From Protopterus annectens (lineage: Eukaryota > Chordata > Ceratodontiformes > Protopteridae), in NCBI RefSeq assembly GCF_019279795.1, contig NC_056732.1, forward strand, positions 177,650,581 through 177,714,580: DNA of 64,000 nt, read 5' to 3'. The notes beneath the pieces were generated by a model that ran no database searches, was not told where the DNA came from, and worked only from the letters and a program-made list of their open reading frames with translations. A program made the position numbers and the translations under genes. This document shows, piece by piece, positions 23,085-32,287 of the stretch (positions within the stretch are counted from its first letter, which is position 1; each line of letters starts with the position of its first letter).

Positions 23085-23454
23085 AAGAAGTTATGTACCT
23101 ACCATAATGTTCCATGTTAGTTTTCTTCTCGCCTTCTTTCTTGCTGGTTGGGCTCGGACACGATTCTCGGCTCCGACTCGGCCATCTTCAAAAGTTCGAG
23201 AGCTGCTTACTGGCTCGAGGCCCTCCTATATCCCATGATGCCTGGCGCTAGATACCCAGATCTCGTTTGGTAAACCTAACTACAGACATAATAATAACAA
23301 TTATAATAATAATACAGTAAACATGTGGCAGGATGCATGAATCCTACTGGAGAGACTGCTAGTCAAAAATAATAGCCAGAGAAGACTCAGCCAGTGATAA
23401 AAACATAAGGAATTCTTCTCGGTCTACTAGGATAGGGGGATGGAGGGTGGGACG

Positions 23455-23570
23455 CAAGAAAGAAGGCGAGAAGAAGACCACTAACATGGAACGTTATGGT
23501 AGGTACATAACTTCTTAATGTTAAGTTGTCTATCTCGCCTTCATTCTTACTGGTTGGGACAGCGTCCCTA
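23455..23570. repeat. ICR of DIRS copy F
   Basis: The first half is the reverse complement of the F left end (ggtacataacttctt). The second half is the reverse complement of the F right end (gaaggcgagctagacaactta, 35033-35053, a few mismatches). This ties the two halves of F together across 12 kb. Confidence 0.8.
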
Positions 23571-23589
23571 GCACCTCAAAATCCTGGGT

Positions 23590-24757
23590 GGCTCATCGGA
23601 ACAGACTCTTCAGAACAGTGGAATCAAAATCAGCTCGGCTCCTAGAGGCCACGTCCAGCTTATAATGTGAAATAAAGGTATGTGGATTGGCCCATGTAGC
23701 TGCCGCACAAATAGTTTCTACTGGCAATCTTGCCTGAAAAGCCACTGAAGTAGCTAGAGCTCTAGTGGAGTTTAGCAGGAAGCTCTTTATCCCTTAGCTG
23801 ATATGTAAATATAATGATAGATGTCAACCACCTTGATAAGGTTTACTTTCGACACAGGTAGACCTTGTTTGCCCTAAGCATAGGACAGGAACAGCTGGTC
23901 TGATTTTCTTATTTGCTTAGTTCTATGCAAGTAAAAGCGCAACTGTCTATGAATATCCAACTGATGCAATTTGTATTCCGCCATGTTGGAATAATTTGGA
24001 AAAAACACAGGCAGATCAATAGACTGATTCAAGTTATTGTCAGAAGAAACCTTTGGAAGGAAGGAAGGATTAGTCCTGAGACACTGTCATTGTGGAAAAC
24101 TAGATAAGGAGGGTGAACACAAATGGTCTGAAGCTCAGAAACTCTTCTGGCTGAAGTAATTGCAACCAGAAAAAGGGTTTTCCAAGAAAGAAACTTCAAG
24201 GAACAAGAAGCTGCCGGTTCAAAGGGGGGCAGTATTAGGGAAGCCAAGATCAAATTTAGATCCCACGGAGGTAGGGGATCTCTCACTGGGGGCCTGAGTA
24301 AAGTAGTCCCTTTGAGAAAAGCTTTACAAAGCTTATGGGACATAATACCAGTATCCGATAGACCTGTATGAAAGTTTTAAATTGCAGCTAACTGCACTCT
24401 AATCGTGCCAGAAGATCCAGCACGAAAAAGTTCCGCTAAAAAATCCAGAATATGGTGCACAGGGGCTGAAAAGGGATCTATATTCCTAGCCTCTGCCCAG
24501 AAAGAGAAATGTTTCCACTTACTAGCATAAGTCTTTCCAGTGGTAGACTTGTGCGATAAGATGATTTCACGCACTGAGTGGGAGATGTTAGGAAGCCTGG
24601 CTAAGGTCGGAAGTGGAGCAACCAAGCAGTGACCTGGAAAGATTGGTGCAAACTGCCCTACTGATGGATCAGGATGTCCGGAACTGAGTCCAGGGCTGTT
24701 CCAGAAGGTAATGATGCAGGAACGGGAACCAAATTTGTCGAGGCCAGTAAGGGGCAA
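23590..24757 (-). pseudogene. Tyrosine recombinase of DIRS copy F, broken
   Basis: The core-binding part is at 24377-24757 (GKTYASKWKHFSFWAEA, ILDFLAELFRAG). A frame change precedes the catalytic part at 24029-24343 (PPWDLNLILASL, ITSARRVSELQT with the first Arg). Beyond 24029 the match continues in other frames with stops to the ICR. The H-x-x-R and tyrosine are not in one open frame. Similar to copy G's intact enzyme but clearly diverged. Confidence 0.75.
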
Positions 24758-25052
24758 TGAGGATCATCTTGCATTCCAATGTGGCAGCTTTCTGTATCAA
24801 TTTGGGAATCAGGGGGAACGGAGGGAATACATAAAGAAGTCCCTGAGGCCAATCGTGAACTAGAGCGTCTCTGGGGGAGTGCCCAGGAAGAGGGAGGAGA
24901 GAGAGGAAATTGTTGCACTTGCTGTTGAAGGGGGTGGCAAAAAGGTCGCAGGAAGGCTGACCCCATTTGTGGAAGATTTGGTCCGCCACTGTCTGATTGA
25001 GAGACCACTCGTGAGGCACGAGAATTGCTCTGCTCAGCCTGTCCGCTATAAA
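24658..25052 (-). pseudogene. RNase H tail and MT-like block of DIRS copy F
   Basis: Open frame 24669-25019: PHEWSLNQTVADQIFHKWG, CDLFATPFNSKC, LLYVFPPFPLIPKL and LIAPYWPRQIWFPFL. This is the block following RNase H that is described as Dam-like methyltransferase in DIRS1; a classical DPPY-type box is not evident (FPPFPL is at that place). The upstream RNase H continues beyond copy G at 30942-31157. Confidence 0.72.
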
Positions 25053-25309
25053 AAGAAGTTATGTACCACCATAACATTCCATCTGAGTAGATACTTCATT
25101 TGTCTGCAACCTGTGGGTGTCGGATCCGATCCGGCAGCTTTCCAAGCTCCAAGATCTGAGCTCCTCCCCCTACCCATAATCCCCTACTACCAACCACATT
25201 ACCTCAGATCGTTTTTTTTGCCTTACCAACTTGAGACAGAAACCAACTCCGAATGATCAGAAAAATTCCTGACAGGTTCGGGGGATGGCAGGGGGGGGGG
25301 TCGGTTGCA

Positions 25310-25410
25310 GACAAATGAAGTATCTACTCAGATGGAACGTTATGGTGAGTACATAACTTCTTTATCTGAAGTAGTTACTTCATTTGATCTGTAACCTGTG
25401 GGACAGAGTC
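25310..25410. repeat. ICR of DIRS copy G
   Basis: Inverse of the left end (25053-25100) joined through tt to the inverse of the right end (30905-30941). The two junction bases equal, in inverse, the two host bases left of the element (aa, 25051-25052). Confidence 0.85.
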
Positions 25411-25441
25411 CCCAGCTAACCTACAAGAACCTGGGTGGTCC

Positions 25442-26578
25442 TTATGGAAGGATATTCCGAAGCACCACGGAGCCAAAAGAAGCCCTACTCCTGGAAATCA
25501 TATCCAGCTTGTAATGAGAAATGAACGTATGAGATGAGGACCAGGTAGCTGCTGAACAACTATCGTCTACTGGAACCCTAGACCAAAAGGCTGTTGAGGT
25601 AGCTACAGATCTTGTGGAATGAGCACGGACACCAACCGGAGCTGGCTTACCAGACGAAGTGTATCCCAGCATAATGCACTGACAGATCCAATTTGCTACA
25701 GTCACTTTAGCAATTGCCTTGCCCATGGCTGACTTTGCATAAGAAACAAATAACTGGTCCGACTTGCAAAACTCTCTAGTCCTGTGCAAGCAAAAACGCA
25801 GTTGTCTGTGTACATCCAATTTGTGCAACGTGTATTCACCTTTGTTGTGAAAATTTGGGAAAAATACAGGCAGATTTTTTGATTGATTAATATTTGATTC
25901 TGTAGCCACCTTAGGCAAGAAAGATGGATTAGTCCTGAGGGACACTCTATCCTTGTAAAAGATAAGGTATGGAGGTTTGATGCACAGAGCTTGTAATTCT
26001 GAAACCCTCTTGGCTGAAGTAATAGCCACCAAGAAAGCCGTTTTCCAAGATAAGAACTTCAACGGAACCGAGGCCACAGGCTCGAAAGGTGGTCTCGTCA
26101 AGGCTTGCAAGACCAGAGTGAGATCCCACGGGGGAACCACAGTCTTTACAGGTGGTTTCAAAAGAAAAACGCCTCTTAAGAAGGTTTTGCACAACTTTGT
26201 AGATGCTAAGGAGCCTATGCCATCCCCCAAATGAAAATGGGAGATGGCTGCCAACTGCACCTTGACCGTGGAGGCACTTGCTCCCTGACTAAAAAGCAGG
26301 GAAAGGAAGTCCAGAATAGTCGGAATAGGGACAGTAAATTGGTCCAAGTCTTTGTCTTTGGCCCAGATGGAAAAACGTTTCCATTTACTGTTGTAAAGTT
26401 TTCTGGTAGACGGTTTATGAGCCGCCACCAGAATGGCCTTAATGGGGGATGAGATACCGGGAGTCCTAGCCATTAATGGAACTGGATCAACCAAGCAGCA
26501 AGTTTGAGATTGACCAGGTTTCGGGTATGGCATCTCAGTGGATGTGAGATTAGGTCTGGACTGGGATCCAGAATCCAT
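25442..26578 (-). CDS. Tyrosine recombinase (YR) of DIRS copy G, intact 378-codon frame
   Basis: An uninterrupted frame from ATG 26578. The core-binding domain covers about residues 60-150 (STRKLYNSKWKRFSIWAK; STVKVQLAAISHFHLG). The catalytic domain has the first Arg in ITSAKRVSELQAL (about residue 195), H-x-x-R in RAHSTRSVATSTAF (about 310), and the nucleophile tyrosine in SSHTFISHYKLD (about 350). The enzyme would recombine a circular DIRS intermediate with target DNA. All recognisable catalytic residues are present, so of the recombinases in the window it and copy I's are the likeliest to be functional. It shares its frame with the long overlapping frame upstream. Confidence 0.88.
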   Translation of the reverse strand: MDSGSQSRPNLTSTEMPYPKPGQSQTCCLVDPVPLMARTPGISSPIKAILVAAHKPSTRKLYNSKWKRFSIWAKDKDLDQFTVPIPTILDFLSLLFSQGASASTVKVQLAAISHFHLGDGIGSLASTKLCKTFLRGVFLLKPPVKTVVPPWDLTLVLQALTRPPFEPVASVPLKFLSWKTAFLVAITSAKRVSELQALCIKPPYLIFYKDRVSLRTNPSFLPKVATESNINQSKNLPVFFPNFHNKGEYTLHKLDVHRQLRFCLHRTREFCKSDQLFVSYAKSAMGKAIAKVTVANWICQCIMLGYTSSGKPAPVGVRAHSTRSVATSTAFWSRVPVDDSCSAATWSSSHTFISHYKLDMISRSRASFGSVVLRNILP

Positions 26579-26653
26579 GGAGGAGCCATACTGTGAGACC
26601 GCAAAAAGGGGAACCAGATCTGTCGAGGCCAGAATGGGGCTATGAGGATAACT

Positions 26654-28792
26654 CTACTCCCCAACTGACAGGCTTTCTAGATGAATTTCATCATGAGTGG
26701 GAGGGGGGGATAAGCATAAAGGAGTCTGGGAGGCCAAGCATGGACTAGAGCATCTCTGGGGGTCTCCCCTCTGGGGGGAACTATCGCAAAGTACTCGCTG
26801 CATTTTGTGTTTAAAGGAGAAGTGAAAAGATCGCAGTGAGGGTGACCCCATTTGTGGAAGATCTGTTTCGCAACAGACGGATTCAGAGACCACTCGTATG
26901 GAGTGAGGAGCACTCGACTTAGCTTGTCCGCTAATATGTTGGACCATCCCGGAATGTGCGTTGCTATCAGAAAGCGGTTGGTGGAACTCGCCCATTTCCA
27001 CACTCTCATGGCTTCTCGACACAGGGGATAAGATCTGGTCCCTCCTTGTTTGTTTATATACCAGACTACTGACATGTTGTCCGTCTGGATTGCCATAGTC
27101 CCCAGGGGAAGAAGGTCGTGGAGAGCTTGCAACGCCAAAAGCACTGCCCTCATCTCTAGGACATTGATATGCAATGCGGTCTCTAGGGAAGTTCACGTGC
27201 CTTGAACGGATCTGCCTGAACAATGCCCCCCCCACCCGAGGCGAGAAGCATCTGTGGTCAACGTGGCTTCGACCGGGGGGATCACAAAGGGCCTCCCTTC
27301 TCTGAGTTCCTGTGCCTGTAACCACCACAGAAGGGAGTCCCTGCACACCCTGCTCAGGGGTACTGGTGTGCTTAACGGGTGGATCGACAGGGACCATTGG
27401 ACTTGAAGGGTCCATTGTAATATGCGCATTCGCAGACGGGCATGAAGAGAGAGACCGATCGCTGCTGACACAGACCCCAGTGCCCTCAGGACTAACTCTG
27501 CCGGAGGAACAGGGCTCCAAAGAAGGGCTAACACCTGATACGACAAGCTGTTCAGCCTGACTGACGTTAGAACAACTCGGGAAATTCGTGTATCTAACCT
27601 GGCCCCTATGAATTCTAGGGCTTGAGTGGGGCACAGGCAGGATTTCTGCTCGTTCACTGAGATGCCTAGGTTGTGGGCCAGAGACAGAGCATAATCTCTC
27701 GCCACACAGAGCTGATGCCTGTTGGTCGTGGCGAGGAGCCAGTCGTCTAGGTAGGGAAAGACCTGAATGCCCTGGAGTCTCAGGTGGGCTGCAACCACTG
27801 CCATGACCTTGGTGAACACTCTGGGGGCTGAGGTGAGGCCGAATGGAAGAACCATGAATTGATAATGACTGGCTCCGAGCTGGAAGCGGAGGAACCTCCT
27901 GGATCGTCTGTCCATTAAGATGTGGTAATACGCATCCTTGAGGTCTAACGAGCACATCCAGTCGTTCTCCCGCAGAAGGGGGAGAATTGATTGGAGAGTG
28001 ACCATCCGGAACTTTTCCTTTGGTATGAACAGGTTCAGAGCGGAAAGGTCTAAGATGGGTCTGAGGTCCCCCGTTTTCTTTGGCACCAAAAAGAACCTGG
28101 AGTAATAACCCAATCCGGACTGATCTGGGGGGAAGGGCTGGATGGCTCTTTTTCTTAGCAGCTTTGAAATCTCCAAAGCCGCTGCCTCCCTCTGATCGGG
28201 TGGGACATCGGGGAGATATCTGGGTTTGGGGGGAAGGTTTATGAACGGAATGGAGTATCCTCTGGATATGATCCGGAGCACCCATCGATCTGTTGTAAGG
28301 GACTCCCAGTTTGACAGGTGCTCCGACAACCGCCCCCCCGACTGCCTCCAGAGAGGGACAGTCGGGCAAGCCCTCAGGGCTGTTGTGCGGGTCTGTCCGA
28401 GAAAGGTTCTCTAGACCCGAAATTACGCGGCCCCCCTCTGCCTCTGGGCCGGCGTCCACCTTGTCCTCCGCTGCCTCTAGAGGACGAGTGGTCCGCAGCA
28501 GGACGGGATTGCGGAGACTTACGGAACCACAGCTTCTTTTGTCCCCTCTGATTCCTGGAGAAGGATCTTTGGGGATTAGAGAAGCGGACTCCGACGGCAG
28601 ACAGTGTCTTCCCATCCTTTTCGCTTTGGACCAGCGTGTCGTGAACAGTTTTGCCAAACAAGGCAGAACCGTCAAAAGGGGCGTTCGCGAAGGACACCTT
28701 GAAGGGATCCGTGAAGTCGCAAAGACGGAGCCAGGAGAGACGTCGCAAGACAACCCCGGCTCCGCTAGCTCTAGCGGCTCCCTCTGTTGCAT
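26654..28792 (-). other. 712-codon overlapping open frame across RT/RNase H of copy G
   Basis: A second open frame on the same strand covers the end of gag, all of RT and all of RNase H. It is in register with the recombinase gene downstream, with one stop (near 26654) between them. Overlap of the RT and YR frames is known for DIRS elements, but this is longer than the YR alone needs. Its residues are Ser/Pro/Arg-rich with no domain I recognise, so it may be a by-product of GC-rich coding sequence. Confidence 0.4.
26665..28329 (-). pseudogene. RT/RNase H/MT-like protein of DIRS copy G, one visible stop
   Basis: RT reads openly for 378 codons (27193-28329; the first codon is TTG, and I see no ATG that decides the start). 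Landmarks: RFFLVPKKTGDLRPILDLSA, CSLDLKDAYYHILMD, FGLTSAPRVFTK and the catalytic FPYLDDWLLAT (about 27735). RNase H begins with TTDASRLGWGGH (about 27250), then a TGA at 27193-27195 stands where relatives have Trp (V-Q-G-T-W). The same frame continues at 26677-27174 with VLEMRAVLLAL, QTDNMSVVWYINKQGG, IPGWSNILADKLSR, CDLFTSPLNTKC and LLYAYPPLPL. Apart from the one stop this is a nearly complete polyprotein. Confidence 0.85.
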
Positions 28793-30675
28793 GGGAGAGA
28801 AGCCGCATAGATGTATTGGAGATGGATTTTAGAGTGGCCATTCGAGTCTCAAAAACCTTCTTGTCTGGGCCCGACATGGACTCCGGGGGGGGGGGGCTGC
28901 AGCGTATTCCTTAATCAAGTCTCGCTGTAGCCCATGTGCCATATAATTCAGCGCTCTTATGGAAAAGGTCGCTGAAGCAAACATCCGCTTCCCAATCCGG
29001 TCAAGCGCTCGAGATTCCTTATCCGGCGGGTGAACCGAAGAACTCTCCTGCGCAAGTTCTTTCTTGGTGGCTGCCGCCACCAACATAGCATCAACGGGGG
29101 TTCCTTTGGCCCAAGACGGTCTATCAGTGGGTGGGCTGAGGACTTTATCAGGGCGCCTAGGGATTTGGCTTCATGGTGTCGGGCTCCTTCCACGCCCTGG
29201 TGGTAATTAAGTCCACCAGGGGGTCGGCCGGAGGGGACACCCAGGAGGTAGATGGGCCTGCCTCTAAGGCCTCCAGGAACACGGACTCATCAAGGGAGGG
29301 CTTTTGGGCTGACCACCCCCCTCTGATACGCAACATTTCCATGATGTCTCCAAAGGAGACATCTTCAGGGGGTGACTTTGGGGAACCCTCCGTATCATCT
29401 AAGTCTGTGTCTGTGGTAATGGACTCGGGGGAGTCCAGGTGCCTCCTTTTGCACCGATGTTTCCGAGGGACCTCCTCGGTGGGACTGTCCGAAGAGGGCT
29501 CATCCACGGGTTGTTTTTCCTCGACGGGAGCTAGCTGGAGGGCTTGGGCAGGCTGTCCCGATGGACGGATGATGGAAGACAGACCCTCATACAGTGGGGG
29601 TACGGATGGATCCAAAGCCCGGGTCGGGGATCTGGAGGACCTCGACAGTACCCTCTCCACTACCTCAAAAGCCGAAGGAGAGCCACTCTCGCCAGCCTCT
29701 GAGAGCAATCTCCTCGTATCCGAGGAAGGTATCGGGGTTGGAGCCGATGCAGTCGGCGCAGAGGCAGAGGTGTGCTCAGAAGCCAACAGCGCCGAAGACA
29801 CAGCAACTCCCTCGGATCCGACGCTCAGCTCTCGGCCCCGAGAGCTCGGGTCCGACAAGCTCTAAGGTATAGTCGGTGTCGAAGAGACCACAGCTATCGG
29901 TGCCAATTCCCCGGGTCCGAAAGGGCCTGGATCCGATGACTCAGAGACCCGAAAACGAGTCAGAGAAGGAGTGATCGGGGCAAATATGGGGGCCGCATTC
30001 CCCCGCAGGGGGGGGGCAAGAGCATCCCCCCATCTGCATTTGGGTCTGTAAGAACTGACGCATCATCCGATCCATATCCGCTTCGGAGATGCTTCGGGTC
30101 GACCTGGATGAAGTAGTAGAGGCGGGCCGGGAGGGCCGCCTCGAAGATCTCGAGGGAGACCTATCCTCCTCCTCCGGCGAGAAACAGGGCGAACGGCGCC
30201 GAGAGGAGGGGGATCTGGAGACCCTCGAGGGAGACTTAAGCAGTTTCACTGGCGGAGCCGAAGGATGAGGTTCGGCCCGCCTTTTGTGGGACCTATGTCC
30301 TTCCTTATCCTTGTGCCTCTTCTCTAAGGGAAGAGGCACTAGTTTCTCCAGAGCTCAAACCCGATGAGGGAGGTCGAGTCCCGGGTAGAGCTAAGGGGAT
30401 AGACGGCTACGAAGCTGCAGAAGCAGCTGGAGCCCGAATGGGAGAGGAAGAAGAAGCTGACTCCTGGGGGAGCTTTCCCGCCAGGATCAGCTTGTTCTTC
30501 CTATCCTGAAGGGCCCGGGGGTTAAAGGCCGCGCAGATCTGGCAGGCCTCTGACAAATGGGTTGCCCCCAGGCACAAAACGCACTGAGTGTGGCCATCAG
30601 CTGGGGAAAGCTTGTGGCCACACTCAGTACATTTAGAAAAAACGGCCTTAGGCCCTTCACCAAAACTAGCACAAG
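28374..30675 (-). pseudogene. Gag-like ORF1 of DIRS copy G, lightly broken
   Basis: The knuckle near 30540-30640 reads CTECGH, CVLCLGATHLS, CQICAAFNPRAL. The ATG used by copy A is replaced by other codons here, so the start is uncertain. Then an Arg/Ser-rich part (29941-30339), a 233-codon linker with LVDLITTRAWKEPD (29157-29858), EESSSVHPPDKESRALDR-like sequence (28829-29086), and the helical C-part with SISNTSMRLLSHATEGAARA (28374-28877). Frame shifts lie near 30345, 29900, 29130 and 28850; poly-G tracts (28887-28895, 30007-30016) are likely slippage points. Confidence 0.75.
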
Positions 30676-30794
30676 AAGTAGAAAAAGGGGCTAACACACA
30701 CAACGACAACTTTGTTTGAAAAAAGTTGTTTTAAAACCAGCAATGATCTCACCCAGCCAGGAGCTCTTCACAGGGAAGCTTCTTCAGCCGCGGC

Positions 30795-30941
30795 AAAAAA
30801 TTATCTGACGTAATGTGGTTGGTAGTAGGCGATTATGGGTAGGGGAGAGGAGCTAGGAGCTCGGATCTTGGAGCTTGGAAAGCTGCTGGATCGGATCCGA
30901 CACCCACAGGTTGCAGATCAAATGAAGTAACTACTTCAGAT
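30795..30941. repeat. Right ITR of DIRS copy G
   Basis: Inverse of about 25085-25220 (ggtgtcggatccgatcc...ctccaagatctgagctcc). Ends at cttcagat, as the ICR predicts; copy F resumes at cgttggacttccc. Unlike class 2, this ITR has no obvious CRE/TATA pair that I can see. Confidence 0.82.
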
Positions 30942-32287
30942 CGTTGGACTTCCCAGGGATGTGCGCTGCTATCAAACCGTTGGGAAGAGATCGCCCACTG
31001 CCAGAGTCTGAGTGCTTCTCGACATAGGGGGGTAGGACCTGGTTCCTGCCTGATTGTTGATGTACCACACTACTGACATATTGTCTGTTTGAACTGCAAT
31101 GGTCCTGGTAGGAAGAGAGTTGTGAAGAGCATGCAACGCCAAAAGCACAGCCCTCATCTCAAAGACATTGATATGCAGATGGTACTCGTGAGGCTGCCAG
31201 GTGCCTTGAACTGTTCTGCCCTGAAAATGCCCCCCCCCCCCCCCTTATCAGGGAGGCATCCGTGGTCACCGTATCCACTGGAGGAGGGAGAGCAAATGGT
31301 CTGCCCCGGGGTACTGATGGGGAAACCATCCACCAAGCAAGTTGGTTTTTGCATGTCTGTGTTATCAATATTTTATGAGACATTGGAAGTTGTTGGTAAG
31401 ACCATTGGGTGAACAGCATCCACTGAAGAACCCTCATATGAAAACGAGCAAGGGGGACTAATATGATAGCCACTGCCATGAGACCCAATGTCTTTAGGAC
31501 GAATCTCGCCTGAATTTTTTTGCATCCTAATATGGCTTGAACATGTCGGCGAATGTCTAGCACTCTATCTAATGGAAGTCTTGCTGACATGTCCTTTGTA
31601 TTTAAGTTTGCGCCTATAAAGGTAATAGATTGACAAGGCGACAATGCAGACTTTTCGAAATTTATCGTGATGCCTAGTTTGGAGCAAGGTTGGATGGTGT
31701 AGTCTCTGGCTCGCAGCAGGTAATGCCTGGTGGTTGCAGTAAGGAGCCAGTCATCTAAATATGGAAACACCTGGAATCCTTGCCATCTCAGGTGAGCAGT
31801 AACTACTGCCAAACATTTGATGAACACCCCTGGGGGCTGTAGTGAGACCAAAGGGCAGAGCTCTGAACTGATAATGACTGGCTCCCAGCCGGAAGCGGAG
31901 GAATCTTCTGGAGCGTCTGTCCATTTTGATGTGGTAGTACGCATCCTGAAGATCTCTGGAGCACATCCAATTGTCCTGACCCAGAAAGGGTAAAATGGAC
32001 TGTAGCGTGACCATCCGGAACTTCGTTCTTTGAACAGACCTGTTTAGTCTGCTGAGATCCAGAATGGGTCTCCAGTCCCCTGTCCTTTTTGGTACCAAAA
32101 AGAACCTTGAGTAAATTCCAGATCCTTGCTGGCCTGCTGGGACTGACTGGATGGGTCTTTTTCTTAGCAGTTTTGAAATTTCTTGAACTGCTTGATCCCT
32201 TAGATTGGGTGGAACATCTGGAAGAGATTTGTTGGGAGTGCGAAGGAAGGGATCTTGTAGCCTTCGGATATGATAGACAGTACCCAT
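30942..32287 (-). pseudogene. RT and RNase H of DIRS copy F, two main frames
   Basis: RT begins in 31751-32287 (LPDVPPNLRDQAVQEISKLL; SRFFLVPKRTGDWRPILDLS; DLQDAYYHIKMD; FGLTTAPRG). A single frameshift near 31830 then puts the rest in 31159-31944: FPYLDDWLLTA (catalytic Asp pair present), LGLMAVAIILVPLARFHMR, then RNase H TVTTDASLIRGGG. The RNase H continues at 30972-31157 (FEMRAVLLALHAL; QTDNMSVVWYINNQAG) until copy G interrupts it at 30941. A poly-C tract at 31230-31244 lies at another frame change. Confidence 0.8.

Larger units (their letters stand above)
23085..25052 (-). mobile_element. DIRS copy F (class 3), 3' portion
   Basis: Left ITR (from 23085: aagaagttatgtacctaccataatgtt), ICR (23455-23570), recombinase and MT-like block. 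It is interrupted at 25052 by copy G and resumes at 30942 (gtccgctat... joined to cgttggacttcccaggg, matching uninterrupted sequence in copy G at 26926-26960). The ICR second half (aagttgtctatctcgccttcattctt) predicts the right ITR at 35025-35055. F therefore spans 23085-25052 plus 30942-35060, about 6.1 kb. Confidence 0.87.
25053..30941 (-). mobile_element. DIRS copy G (class 1), best preserved
   Basis: This 5.9-kb element is inserted in the RNase H region of copy F. Left ITR 25053 to about 25220, ICR about 25310-25410, intact recombinase frame, RT frame with intact YLDD, RNase H, a mildly broken gag, and right ITR about 30795-30941. The ICR predicts both ends (cagat-aa-agaag in inverted form). 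The low number of disabling changes compared with A suggests it is the youngest class-1 copy here. Confidence 0.9.

Noticed and set aside
29173-29872. 230-codon plus-strand frame opposite copy G gag
   Set aside because: Mirrors the gag linker on the other strand; no domain, and the minus strand matches other DIRS copies.
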